From an uncultured Lachnospiraceae bacterium (GTDB lineage Bacteria > Bacillota > Clostridia > Lachnospirales > Lachnospiraceae), in NCBI GenBank assembly GCA_947176505.1, contig CAMWQW010000013.1, positions 55,565-119,564 of the forward strand: a stretch of DNA of 64,000 nucleotides. The letters are read 5' to 3'. The position numbers were made by a program, and so were the translations under genes. Below the pieces are notes generated by a model, which saw only the letters and a list, made by a program, of their open reading frames with translations, made no database searches and was not told the origin of the DNA. Of the stretch, positions 48,744 to 57,937 are shown piece after piece. How positions within the stretch are numbered: the stretch's first letter is position 1; each line of letters starts with the position of its first letter.

Positions 48744-49643
48744 ATGACATTCAAAGAACAATATTTACAGTCCTTATCCGTCAAACCGACGCCGCCGCCG
48801 GCATTCCCGGTTCACTCCTTTGCTGGTACTTTCTATGAGCTTCTGCCGGACACGATCGGTCTTTTTCCGACAGTTCTCAGCGGCGGCACCGTAGAACTTC
48901 CTTCCGAACATTCCCTTTCACTCAATCCTTTGGACTGTTATATGCTGCTTTATACACGCAGCGGGCGAGGTACTCTACGCATACATTCCAAAGCATATCC
49001 GCTGGAACCGGGAAAACTTCTCTGCATGGACTGTAACGTTTTCCCCCATATAATGGAAGCGGCAGACTTATCATGGCGTTTCAGTATCTTTATGATTCAG
49101 GGAAATTTCTTCTCCCAGTTATTCTCCCTTGTTCCTTTTGATTATCTCCTACTGCAGTCATTGTCTGACTATTCACCAGTCTTAAGCGGACTGGAACAGC
49201 TTCTTTGCAATGATTCCGGTGCTAATCTATACAACAAATTGATCGATGCCTCTCTTCTATGGAACATCGCAGCCGCTCTGATGATTGATTCCTACCATCT
49301 TGAACCGCCGGCGCCCAAATGTGCGCCCTACTTGCTGGAAATCAAACAATATCTTGACATGTATTTTGACAAGCCTTTTCGTCTGGACGACTTAGAAGAG
49401 CGCTATCACATAAGTAAGTACCGGATTTGCCATGAATTTTCCAAGACTTTCCACACGCCGCCACTAAAATATTTAAATACACGGCGACTGGAGGCCGCTG
49501 TACATCTTCTTTTAACTACCGACAAGCATATTCATGAGATTGCCATGGATGTTGGCTATGATAATACAAACCATTTCATTAATCTTTTTAAACGCGAAAA
49601 AGGCGTTACGCCTCAGGTTTTCAGAGACACAAATAAGGGTTAA
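48744..49643 (+). CDS. AraC-family transcriptional regulator
   Basis: About 299 residues from the ATG at 48744 (AAAGGAGG four bases upstream); the in-frame ATG 48717 lacks a site. The N-terminal cupin-like ligand domain (about 1-160; LYTRSGRGTLRIHSKAYPLEPGKLLCMD) is followed by two helix-turn-helices (FRLDDLEERYHISKYRICHEFSKTF and IHEIAMDVGYDNTNHFINLFKREKGVTP). It is divergent from the importer genes, so it likely activates them in response to a mannoside. Confidence 0.9.
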   Translation: MTFKEQYLQSLSVKPTPPPAFPVHSFAGTFYELLPDTIGLFPTVLSGGTVELPSEHSLSLNPLDCYMLLYTRSGRGTLRIHSKAYPLEPGKLLCMDCNVFPHIMEAADLSWRFSIFMIQGNFFSQLFSLVPFDYLLLQSLSDYSPVLSGLEQLLCNDSGANLYNKLIDASLLWNIAAALMIDSYHLEPPAPKCAPYLLEIKQYLDMYFDKPFRLDDLEERYHISKYRICHEFSKTFHTPPLKYLNTRRLEAAVHLLLTTDKHIHEIAMDVGYDNTNHFINLFKREKGVTPQVFRDTNKG

Positions 49644-49677
49644 AGCACGACTGTCATGTCCGTACTTTAACCCTTAT
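49633..49677. terminator. Terminator between convergent regulator genes
   Basis: ATAAGGGTTAAAG and CTTTAACCCTTAT form a perfect 13-bp stem with a 19-nt loop, overlapping the AraC stop codon. CTTATTTTG follows. Confidence 0.7.
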
Positions 49678-49764
49678 CTTATTTTGCTGAAAATCTCTAT
49701 AGAATTGTAAAAGCTTTACGCTGCATACCGTACATTCAAGCTTACTGATTCTCCGACAGTCTCA

Positions 49765-50802
49765 TCAATCTTCCGGCTGTCTTCTCAAAACACTGTCCTT
49801 ATATATAATGCGACCGTTTACAATATACACGCCCTGCTTGTAGTACACACCCGATATCTTACTGATCATATTCTTCACGGTACGCTCCGCCATCTCATGC
49901 ATATCTACTTCATAGCTGGTAATCCCGATATCACACAACCCCGGCGGCTGATAATTATCATATCCCACAACCGATATGTCTTCCGGCACTTTGTACCCGT
50001 TTCTCTCCAATGTCTGTACCAGCATGGCAGCCGCAGCATCATTATTGCACACAAATGCCGTAGGCATCTTCTCCGGCAGTTTAATCGTAAACCCGTCATC
50101 CGACCTGCCTGTCTGAGGGTCTCTGTCGTTGATGACCCATGCCTTATCCACATCAATGCCATGCTCATACAAAGATTTCACATAGCCGAAATAACGGTCC
50201 GTGATACTGTCCGTCGCGAGTACATTTCCCATAAAGGCAATGTCTCTGTGCCCCATATCAAACAAAAAATTAGTCATGGTATACATACCAAAATATCCGT
50301 TTGATACAATCGAATCACACTGCCCGTTCCGCCCATAGAAATCAAGAAAAAATACCGGAACGTCCGCATATTCCATCAGCTTGTCCAGATATTCCTTTCT
50401 CAGGCGCCCTATAATTACCAGTCCTTCTGTTTTCTTTTCCTGCAAGAGCTTCGGCATAATCATGTATTTCTCGTCTTCGCTCTGAAGAACCTCCAGCATC
50501 GTAAAGCAGCCTTTCTGCACCGCCACTGTGGCAACTTCCTGATAAAGCTTCCAGTAAAATGACTCGTATTTATCCAAAAAGCGATCCGCCACAATCGCAC
50601 CGATTGTATAACTGACACTCCGCCTTGCGCGTTCCTGATTCAGTGCGGATGCTGTTCGATATCCCATTGCCTCTGCTTTATCTCTGATTTTGGCACGAAG
50701 CTCCTCACTGACTCCCTTTTGACCGGACAGGGCTTTCGATACTGTGACAGTACTGACCCCCATCACTTCAGCAATATCTGCCATTCTAACTGATTTAGCC
50801 AT
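49765..50802 (-). CDS. LacI-family transcriptional regulator
   Basis: A 345-residue repressor. The N-terminal helix-turn-helix and hinge (VRMADIAEVMGVSTVTVSKALSGQKGVSEELRAKI, positions about 5-40) are complete. A periplasmic-binding-like sensor follows (GLVIIGRL, NDAAAAMLVQTLERNGYKVPEDISVVGYDN). It is transcribed from its own TTGACA/TATAAT promoter. As the only LacI protein near the mannan genes it is the likely repressor of the locus, with a mannose-containing effector; the effector is not deducible. Confidence 0.92.
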   Translation of the reverse strand: MAKSVRMADIAEVMGVSTVTVSKALSGQKGVSEELRAKIRDKAEAMGYRTASALNQERARRSVSYTIGAIVADRFLDKYESFYWKLYQEVATVAVQKGCFTMLEVLQSEDEKYMIMPKLLQEKKTEGLVIIGRLRKEYLDKLMEYADVPVFFLDFYGRNGQCDSIVSNGYFGMYTMTNFLFDMGHRDIAFMGNVLATDSITDRYFGYVKSLYEHGIDVDKAWVINDRDPQTGRSDDGFTIKLPEKMPTAFVCNNDAAAAMLVQTLERNGYKVPEDISVVGYDNYQPPGLCDIGITSYEVDMHEMAERTVKNMISKISGVYYKQGVYIVNGRIIYKDSVLRRQPED

Positions 50803-50853
50803 GTTTTCCTCGATTTCTTACTCAATATTTAAGGTTTATTAGCCTTACATAAA

Positions 50854-50881
50854 ATTATAAAGTAAAAAAGGACAATGTCAA
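50854..50881 (-). promoter_or_regulatory. LacI-gene promoter
   Basis: TTGACA (50881-50876), 16 bp, TATAAT (50859-50854) on the minus strand, with the same spacing and the same TTTACTTTATAATTT context as the epimerase promoter. An imperfect AAGG...CCTT inverted repeat lies just downstream. Confidence 0.75.
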
Positions 50882-50970
50882 TAAAAAATCATTAAATATA
50901 TTGATAAATCAACCAAAATCAAACTATTTTCAATTAAAGCATTCTCTATAGAGCATCGCTCTGTTATCTG

Positions 50971-52743
50971 TTAAATTGAAAATTGTGCCATGTACAATTG
51001 ATAATACACTCCTTTCTTATCCATCAGCTCCCGCGCATTGCCTTCCTCTATGATCTTACCGTCGTCCACTACGAAAATACGGTCTGCTTTCTGAATCGTA
51101 GACAACCGGTGGGCGATAACAAAAGATGTCCTTCCCGCCAGAAGATGCTCTATTCCCTCCTGCACCAGCAGCTCCGTCTTCGTGTCAATGCTCGAAGTCG
51201 CCTCATCCAGAATCAGTATTTTCGGATCGGAGACCATCGTCCTCGCAAATGCTACAAGCTGTTTCTGCCCGATGGACAGTCCTCCGCCACGCTCTGTGAG
51301 CTCCGTATCATAGCCTTTCTCCAGTCTCATAATAAAGTCGTGGGCATTGACCGCCTTGGCTGCCGCTTCGACTTCTTCATCGGAAGCGTCAAGTCTGCCG
51401 TATCGTATATTGTCCCTAATCGTTCCGGAGAACAGGAAATTATCCTGCGTCATAATCCCCATCTGTCTGCGCAGACTCTCAATAGATACTTTTTTCACAT
51501 CATGTCCGTCTACCTTCACAATACCTTCCTGCACATCATAGAAACGGCTGATCAGATTGACTATCGTGGATTTACCGGCTCCGGTCGGTCCGACCAGCGC
51601 AATAGTCTCTCCCGGTTTAATCCGAAAACTAACATCATCTAACACTTTAACCTTATCATCATAAGAGAAATTCACATGCTCAAAAGTTACTTCTCCTTTT
51701 ACCTCCGGCATCTGCATTACGCCTTCTTTGTCCGCAATCGCAGGCGGGGTATCCAGTATCTCAAAAATGCGCTCCGCACCTGCAATATTTGTCACAAGCT
51801 GGTTGTAAAAATTACTGATATTGTGAATCGGCTGCCAGAACATATTCAGATATGTCCCGAAAGCAATAAAAGTACCCACGGAAACCTGATCCACACCCAA
51901 AACAACGATACCCGTATAGTACAGCAGAATACAACCCAATCCCCATGAAAGGTCAATCACCGATCCGAAGGCATCACTCATACGCACCGCGTCAAAAAAG
52001 GAAGACCTATGTTCTGCAAGCAGGGTATCGAATGTCTCTTCCGCCTCCCTTTGCGCGTGAAAACTCTGGATAATCCGGATTCCAGCCATATCCTCATGAA
52101 TAAAGGCATTCAGGTTGGCTGACTTCTTACGAAATATCTGCCAGCGCGGATGCGCCTTAATCTGGATAAACACCGTCCCCACCGCCATAAACGGAATCGT
52201 CATCATAGAAGCAAGCGCCAGCTTCGGGTTCTTCCAGACCATGATAACCACAACGGCTATAACTGTCAGACCATCCGGTATCAGCGTTGTCACACAGTTC
52301 GACAATACATCCTTTAACGAATTGATATCTCCTATAATGCGGGACAGAATCTTGCCCGTCGGTCTGCTGTCAAAGAACTGGAAATCCAGCTTCTGAATAT
52401 GCGTGTACAGTTCCTGTCTGATCGTCAGCAGAATCTCGTTGCATACTTTTGCCATAATATACATACGCAGTTTAACCGTAACCACCAACACAAGATTGAT
52501 CACCAAAGCAAACCCGAGTAATTTATACAAACCGCTTAAATCTTTCACCGCAATGTGATCGTCAATCGCAGACTCCATAATGAGTGGATTGACCAAACTA
52601 ATCAATACACCGTAGCCCATGATCAGAAGTACTAATACAATCTGCCATTTATAGACGAACAAATATCGAAAGAGCCTTATCAGAGTCTGCGCCTTGCTGC
52701 GCTCCACACTCAGTTCGTCATCTTTATATGAATTTACCGCCAT
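50971..52743 (-). CDS. ABC exporter half-transporter, subunit B
   Basis: A 590-residue type IV ABC protein: six helices (about 30-325), then the nucleotide-binding domain with Walker A GPTGAGKST, signature LSIGQKQL (a Gly-to-Ile deviation within the usual LSGGQ) and Walker B ILILDEATSSID. It overlaps the partner gene by 10 nt. Such heterodimers export drugs, peptides or lipids. The altered signature lies opposite the partner's Walker site, so one ATP site may be weak, as in many heterodimeric exporters. Confidence 0.9.
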   Translation of the reverse strand: MAVNSYKDDELSVERSKAQTLIRLFRYLFVYKWQIVLVLLIMGYGVLISLVNPLIMESAIDDHIAVKDLSGLYKLLGFALVINLVLVVTVKLRMYIMAKVCNEILLTIRQELYTHIQKLDFQFFDSRPTGKILSRIIGDINSLKDVLSNCVTTLIPDGLTVIAVVVIMVWKNPKLALASMMTIPFMAVGTVFIQIKAHPRWQIFRKKSANLNAFIHEDMAGIRIIQSFHAQREAEETFDTLLAEHRSSFFDAVRMSDAFGSVIDLSWGLGCILLYYTGIVVLGVDQVSVGTFIAFGTYLNMFWQPIHNISNFYNQLVTNIAGAERIFEILDTPPAIADKEGVMQMPEVKGEVTFEHVNFSYDDKVKVLDDVSFRIKPGETIALVGPTGAGKSTIVNLISRFYDVQEGIVKVDGHDVKKVSIESLRRQMGIMTQDNFLFSGTIRDNIRYGRLDASDEEVEAAAKAVNAHDFIMRLEKGYDTELTERGGGLSIGQKQLVAFARTMVSDPKILILDEATSSIDTKTELLVQEGIEHLLAGRTSFVIAHRLSTIQKADRIFVVDDGKIIEEGNARELMDKKGVYYQLYMAQFSI

Positions 52744-54608
52744 GTGCTCTCACCTCCTATTACGCCTATGTATTCTGCGTGCTCACCGCCCTGTTTCTTC
52801 ATTGCCTCTGTTCCTGTTGCGTGCATGTCAGCATACTCTGACGTCATTGTCAAATCCTGTGTCATATTTTCTGAATATATGTTGTCCGGTTCAGTCACTT
52901 CCCCGTATTGAGACTCGTACGTCTCATGGTAAAGTCCACGTTTCGCAAGCAGTTCCTCATGCGTCCCGCGCTCCGCGATAGCTCCGTTCTCCAGCACAAT
53001 AATCTCATCCGCATTCCGCACCGCACTGATTCTGTGCGCAATAATAATCTTCGTTGTACCTTCAAGTGTCTTTAACGTCTGCTGAATCATGTGCTCTGTC
53101 TCCATATCCAATGCCGATGTGGAATCATCCATCACAAGAATAGGATCTTTCTTTGCAAGCGCCCTCGCAATACTGATACGCTGTTTCTGTCCGCCGGATA
53201 ATCCCACGCCGCGTTCACCGATAACCGTGTCGTAAGTGTCCTCCATGCGCTCAATAAAGCTGCTGGCCTGCGCCTGCGTCGAAGCACGTCTGACCGTCTT
53301 AAAATCTATGTAGTCTTTCTTGCCGAGCTTAATATTTTCATTGATCGTATCCGAGAACAAAAAAACATCCTGCATCACATAGCTTACGCTCGTGCGAAGC
53401 TGCTCCAAAGAAAGTTCCTTAATATTCACGTCATCTAAGTAAATCGCGCCGTCCGTAGCGTCATACATACGCTGCAAAAGCTGTACGATAGATGTCTTAC
53501 CGGCACCGGTAGCGCCCATGATTCCCAGCGTCTTGCCGGGTTCTACCGCAAAAGAAATATCATGCAGTATCTCATACATATCTTCTTTATGGAAAGATAC
53601 ATGGTCAAAGCATATCTTTCCGGCTACTTTTTCAAGTTTGACCGGATTAGTCACTTCCGTGATGGTCGGCTTTACTTCGTAGATTTTCTTAATCTTCTTA
53701 TTGGAAGCAACCGCCGCCGAGAAACTGTTCGTCAGCCAGCCGAGCATCTCCATGGGCCACACAATATTGGCTGAGTACTCCACGAATGCCGTCATCTGTC
53801 CGAGTGTCATCTCACCGTCTATGACAAATTTTCCGCCGACCAATATAGTCAACAACGGCAATACTTTGGTTACCACGGTAAAGCAAGGATAATACCGCAC
53901 GAAAACCTTCGACTGTTCCATGTTTAAATCATAGTATCTCTTGTTATGAGACAGAAACTTGCTGATTTCAAATTTCTCTCTGGCAAACGCTTTTACCGTA
54001 CGTACTCCTGCCAGATTCTCTTCCGCCACCGTATTTAAAGAAGCGTTTTCCTCACTGATTTCTTCATAGACCTTGCCAAGTCTGCGTTCCATAATCACTG
54101 CAAAAGAACCGCATAAAAGCATCGCAGCCGTCGGAATCAGCGCAAGCTTCCAGTTAAGCATGTACATGCACACCAGAATAATACTCGTGTGATAGATCAC
54201 CTCAAGCAGCAGCATGCTGACATATCCCATGGCGTCCCAAACACGGTCTATATCCTCCTTGACCCGCGCCATCAGTTCTCCGGTATTTGTCTTATCAAAG
54301 AAATCGGCGCTAAGCCCCTGAATATGACGAAATAAGTCCCGTCTCATATCTCCCGAAATCTTCGCACCGTTCTTGTCAAAAGTATATTCCTTCACATATT
54401 GGAATACACATCTCCCAAGCCCGATTCCCAAAAAACCGAGCAGTAAATATTTCAACTCACCGATATTGCCGCCTACAATGACATCATCCACCACACGCGC
54501 CGTCAGCCTCGGCGCCATCATGTCCAGTGTGACTGCAATCAAAAGTGATATGACTGCAATCAGATAGGGAATTTTGTATTCCCATATGTAACTCGATATT
54601 TTTTTCAT
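52734..54608 (-). CDS. ABC exporter half-transporter, subunit A
   Basis: About 624 residues from the ATG at 54608. Six helices (about 10-300) precede a nucleotide-binding domain with GATGAGKTS, LSGGQKQR and, at Walker B, ILVMDDSTSALD, where the usual catalytic Glu is Asp. That marks the degenerate ATPase site of a heterodimer. The C-terminus has an unusual tail of about 60 hydrophilic residues after the ABC domain. A hairpin terminator and a 36-codon gene lie immediately upstream. Confidence 0.9.
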   Translation of the reverse strand: MKKISSYIWEYKIPYLIAVISLLIAVTLDMMAPRLTARVVDDVIVGGNIGELKYLLLGFLGIGLGRCVFQYVKEYTFDKNGAKISGDMRRDLFRHIQGLSADFFDKTNTGELMARVKEDIDRVWDAMGYVSMLLLEVIYHTSIILVCMYMLNWKLALIPTAAMLLCGSFAVIMERRLGKVYEEISEENASLNTVAEENLAGVRTVKAFAREKFEISKFLSHNKRYYDLNMEQSKVFVRYYPCFTVVTKVLPLLTILVGGKFVIDGEMTLGQMTAFVEYSANIVWPMEMLGWLTNSFSAAVASNKKIKKIYEVKPTITEVTNPVKLEKVAGKICFDHVSFHKEDMYEILHDISFAVEPGKTLGIMGATGAGKTSIVQLLQRMYDATDGAIYLDDVNIKELSLEQLRTSVSYVMQDVFLFSDTINENIKLGKKDYIDFKTVRRASTQAQASSFIERMEDTYDTVIGERGVGLSGGQKQRISIARALAKKDPILVMDDSTSALDMETEHMIQQTLKTLEGTTKIIIAHRISAVRNADEIIVLENGAIAERGTHEELLAKRGLYHETYESQYGEVTEPDNIYSENMTQDLTMTSEYADMHATGTEAMKKQGGEHAEYIGVIGGESTWR

Positions 54609-54691
54609 AACAATTGTCCCCCGTTCTGCCATCTCCACAGATACCTTTGCATGCCTTATGCCATCCGTTCGAATGCATATACCCGCGCAAA

Positions 54692-54721
54692 AAGGGCTGC
54701 GGTAAAATTACCACAGCCCTT
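54692..54721 (-). terminator. Terminator/attenuator-like hairpin before the exporter
   Basis: A 14-bp stem (one C-A mismatch) between AAGGGCTGCGGTAA and TTACCACAGCCCTT with a 2-nt loop. CCCTTTTTG follows on the minus strand. It ends the short gene at 54868-54758 and lies about 85 bp before the exporter ATG; no separate exporter promoter is evident. Confidence 0.8.
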
Positions 54722-54757
54722 AAATAAGCCTTGCAATATATTGACCTAATCAGTCAT

Positions 54758-54868
54758 CTATTTCATTCCGATCAGGTACCTATCTGCGGAGGTAATTTTG
54801 CATAAAATGTTATTGATTCTGTATGCCATATGCGCATTATTTTTGATTCTATTATTCTTTAACATCAT
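54758..54868 (-). CDS. 36-residue small protein or leader peptide
   Basis: An unrecognised short gene. ATG-ATG at 54868 has a perfect AGGAGG five bases upstream; the stop is TAG at 54758. The product is basic, with Asn-rich KNNRIKNNAH near the start, an ILCKITSADRYLIG segment near the end, and one Cys. There is no signal peptide or membrane helix. TTGACA at 55022-55017 probably starts the transcript, and a terminator-like hairpin follows 36 bp after the stop. It may be a regulatory leader for the ABC exporter, a small protein in its own right, or an exported peptide precursor. Confidence 0.65.
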   Translation of the reverse strand: MMLKNNRIKNNAHMAYRINNILCKITSADRYLIGMK

Positions 54869-55123
54869 GCCTGCCTCCTTTTCTCTAATTTTTAGTTTAT
54901 AAACTTCTTTGTACTTCCATTTTAGCTCAGTCGTTTCATTAAATTTAATCTGTTTACTTTCATAATTTTAACAACCTAAGCAACGTTATTGTTAGCTTAT
55001 ACCAGTAACGCTTTGTTGTCAACAGAATTTTTCTGCAAATTTGTTTATATTTGAATTTGGTTAAATGTGACTCCATACCAAAAATCATAGACATCTCATC
55101 CTATATCAACTAAAATATAATCT

Positions 55124-56476
55124 ATGAAAACTATATTATGCAAATTATATGACAATCATAACAAATTCATCGTCTTTGTGCTCTCAACGCTGACCGCCCT
55201 GTTTCTGCTTAGCGGCTGCACCACCGATCAAAGCGCCTCTGCCACGGCAGACAGTACTGTACAAAACGACAGCGCTTTGCATACAGACAACTCTTCCCAA
55301 TCGGACCGCGCCCCGCAGGAAAACAGCACCGATACGCTCTCTGCCTGCGCACCGCTCACAGACTATGTCAGTGAAGACTGTATGTCTCTCGCGGATATGT
55401 GGGCAAGCTGCGACGATACGGCTCTCGCCGCAGTCATGAATAAAGCAGCCAACGGTGAGCCTGTAACTATTGCCTGTATCGGCGGTTCCATCACACAGGG
55501 TACTATCTCTTCCGGAACGACTGACAGCGAACTTGAATCAAAAAAATGCTATGCCGATATCTTCTTTCAGTGGTGGAAGGACACATACCCCGACACGGAT
55601 TTTACCTTTATCAACGCCGGAATCGGTGCAACAGACTCCTATCTCGGCGTACACCGTGTACAGCAGGATGTTCTTGATGAATCCCCCGACTTTGTTCTGG
55701 TAGAGTTTTCTGTCAACGACGGAACTTCTTCCACGGACAAACGAAACTATGACAATCTGGTCAGGCGGATTCTTCTATCGGAAAGCAGTCCGGCTGCCAT
55801 GCTTCTTTTTATGGGACAGACAGACGGCTATAGCGCGCAGGATATTCATGCCCTGATCGGCTTTAACTATCAGCTTCCTATGGTAAGCTATATCAATGTA
55901 ATCAATGAAATGATGCAGGAGAATACTTATACTGCGAAACAACTTTCCGGCGATACTACCCACCCTTCGGCATTAGGTCACGCCATCGCCGGAGAAATTC
56001 TTTGGAAATATTTGAATGATGTGTACTCACAAAGGGAGTCTTACGGGACGCCGAAGCCTTTTACACAAAAAGCCGTCACAACCGACGTGTATCTGGACTC
56101 AGAAATCATAGACAGCACAGCCCTTGCTCCTACAGAACTTGGCACCTTTGAAGAAAGCAGCGTTTTTGAAGCCTTTCCCAACGATTACACAAGTACTGAA
56201 GGAGATGGAGGGTTGACCTTCTCAGTCAATTGCAAGAGACTTGGAATCCTGTATTACCGTACCACAGATGGCAGCGGCGGACAATTTGAAGTATATGTGG
56301 ACGGGGAATACGTTTACACCTTGGATGCCGACTTTACCGGCGGCTGGGGAAACTACGCCGATGCGGCGGAAGTTTTTGTGTCTGACGACGCGTCCGAACA
56401 CACGATACTCATCAAGAAATCGCCCAACTCTTCCGGCAATACATTCACACTGCTCGGCGTGCTGGCTGCTCATTGA
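55124..56476 (+). CDS. SGNH-hydrolase lipoprotein with C-terminal beta domain
   Basis: A 450-residue secreted lipoprotein (signal with lipobox LLSGC, Cys33), followed by a Ser/Asp/Gln-rich linker. The esterase domain has all four blocks: Ser in IACIGGSITQG, Gly in FINAGIGATDS, Asn in VEFSVNDG, and Asp/His in GDTTHPSALGH. The last 110 residues look like a beta-sandwich (FEVYVDGEYVYTLDADF). The layout resembles the CE17/CBM-type acetylmannan esterases but is extracellular here. No ribosome site precedes the ATG; TATAAT is only 2 bases upstream, so the start is unusual. Substrate assignment is by context. Confidence 0.75.
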   Translation: MKTILCKLYDNHNKFIVFVLSTLTALFLLSGCTTDQSASATADSTVQNDSALHTDNSSQSDRAPQENSTDTLSACAPLTDYVSEDCMSLADMWASCDDTALAAVMNKAANGEPVTIACIGGSITQGTISSGTTDSELESKKCYADIFFQWWKDTYPDTDFTFINAGIGATDSYLGVHRVQQDVLDESPDFVLVEFSVNDGTSSTDKRNYDNLVRRILLSESSPAAMLLFMGQTDGYSAQDIHALIGFNYQLPMVSYINVINEMMQENTYTAKQLSGDTTHPSALGHAIAGEILWKYLNDVYSQRESYGTPKPFTQKAVTTDVYLDSEIIDSTALAPTELGTFEESSVFEAFPNDYTSTEGDGGLTFSVNCKRLGILYYRTTDGSGGQFEVYVDGEYVYTLDADFTGGWGNYADAAEVFVSDDASEHTILIKKSPNSSGNTFTLLGVLAAH

Positions 56477-57111
56477 TAATACCACTTCTGCGCTTCCTCA
56501 CTGTCCTCCTCCACAGACGGCATCAACTTTTTTAGCACATATTCCATCGGGAAGGACAGCCCGAATAAGTATACACCCGGCAGCACAAAGACTGCCCATG
56601 GCATCAGGTAGACCGCTGCACATACGAGTGCAAACACAAACAGCATCGCAAGCGTAAGAGGCAGAAATTTAAATAGCAGATAAGCCGCTGTCTTAATCAA
56701 TTCCGTATTCCTTTTGCGGAATCTGGACAAAAGCGGACAGATATAAACCACCAGCCCGGACACCAGAAAACACATGAATATCAGTACTACAAACAATGCG
56801 TTATTCAATGTGTTCTCATGGTTCCATATGTAAATCAAATCCACAGCCAACACTCCCGACACCACCCAGAATATCAATGTCAACGGCAATATCTGGCGGA
56901 AATTGGATTTAAATGAACGCATAAATTCTCTGCCGATATACCCCGTTTTATGCCTGACACACTTCGCCATGGCATAATACGCCGCCGTAGTAGATGCACC
57001 TGCCGTAATCAGCGGGATACAGCATACAACCCACAAAATCCCCACATACAGTATCTCCGACAACAGATTCATGAATCTGCTAAACGCACTGTCACTGCCA
57101 AATATTTTCAT
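56470..57111 (-). CDS. YesL-like DUF624 membrane protein
   Basis: A 213-residue protein with about five helices. MKIFGSDSAFSRFMN, LLSEILYVGILWVVCCIPLITAGASTTAAYYA (positions about 16-47) and FPMEYVLKKLMP are recurrent DUF624 blocks. Such proteins accompany sugar ABC systems and esterase genes in Firmicutes; their role is unknown. Its 3' end overlaps that of the convergent esterase gene by 7 bp. A TTACGG/TATGAT promoter lies about 70 bp upstream. Confidence 0.8.
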   Translation of the reverse strand: MKIFGSDSAFSRFMNLLSEILYVGILWVVCCIPLITAGASTTAAYYAMAKCVRHKTGYIGREFMRSFKSNFRQILPLTLIFWVVSGVLAVDLIYIWNHENTLNNALFVVLIFMCFLVSGLVVYICPLLSRFRKRNTELIKTAAYLLFKFLPLTLAMLFVFALVCAAVYLMPWAVFVLPGVYLFGLSFPMEYVLKKLMPSVEEDSEEAQKWYYQ

Positions 57112-57259
57112 ACCGTTTCCGTTCCCTTTCCCCGTTTTTCGTCGTCATAACATTCGAAGCCAATTACTATATTTATATCATACCGCCTTCGTAATATTCC
57201 GTAAACAGGAAACTATGTATCAGCTCACCCCCGATATCCGCGTTTATAGTTAGTTTCAA

Positions 57260-57907
57260 CTAATCCTTAATGATTTCCGCTTTGCTCTGTGGTGTATGGA
57301 TATAATGACAATCACAATATTCCCCGCCCTCAAACAACGTCTGCTCTCTCAAAAATTCCGTATTGTTTGCATGAGCAATGTCGTAATCCAACCTGCACAT
57401 GGCAGGAGTAATTTCGGGGATTCCCCATTGCTTGTATAAATAGCAGATTCCGCAGCTCTTAAAATAGGTCGTGAATTCCATAAGCGATTTTCCCACTTGA
57501 AAATCATACTGCCATGAATATGGATTGTGGTCATTTTTGCTCTGCTTTGCACCGTCAGCAAGAGCTTTCTGACCTTCTTTTGTGTAATTTTTTTCGCTGA
57601 CAACACTTTTCAACATCATTTTGTTGTTCATAACAGCTTCACGATTGAAAATTATCATTTTTTCCACAGATGGCTTTTCGTCCATAGAAATATAAACAGA
57701 ACCCAAAATTGATGCAAGAATTATATTAGAAACAAACCTGTTTCGGGGACGAAATTCTTGAACGTTTTCAATCATCTCCTTATATTTTTTGTGAGCTTTC
57801 TTCATGATTTCACCGCTGTTTTCAATGTGCAGAGTATTCTCCAGTTCGCGCTTATATCCGCCCTTGAATACCGTCCAAAATAATCTTTCCATCATTCCGT
57901 ATTTCAT
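57260..57907 (-). CDS. ATC-hydrolase-family protein
   Basis: A 215-residue soluble protein. The C-terminal half (CGICYLYKQWGIPEITPAMCRLDYDIAHAN, TLFEGGEYCDCHYI) matches my recollection of the L-2-amino-thiazoline-4-carboxylic acid hydrolase-like family (PF14196), with conserved Cys, Asp and His residues. Most family members have unknown substrates. It is the last gene of the CydDC-like operon, 30 bp after the YbaN-like gene, so a link with a cysteine- or thiol-related compound handled by the transporter is possible but unproven. Confidence 0.72.
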   Translation of the reverse strand: MKYGMMERLFWTVFKGGYKRELENTLHIENSGEIMKKAHKKYKEMIENVQEFRPRNRFVSNIILASILGSVYISMDEKPSVEKMIIFNREAVMNNKMMLKSVVSEKNYTKEGQKALADGAKQSKNDHNPYSWQYDFQVGKSLMEFTTYFKSCGICYLYKQWGIPEITPAMCRLDYDIAHANNTEFLREQTLFEGGEYCDCHYIHTPQSKAEIIKD

Positions 57908-57937
57908 ATCGTAACCTCTTGTTTTCCATTCTCACTC

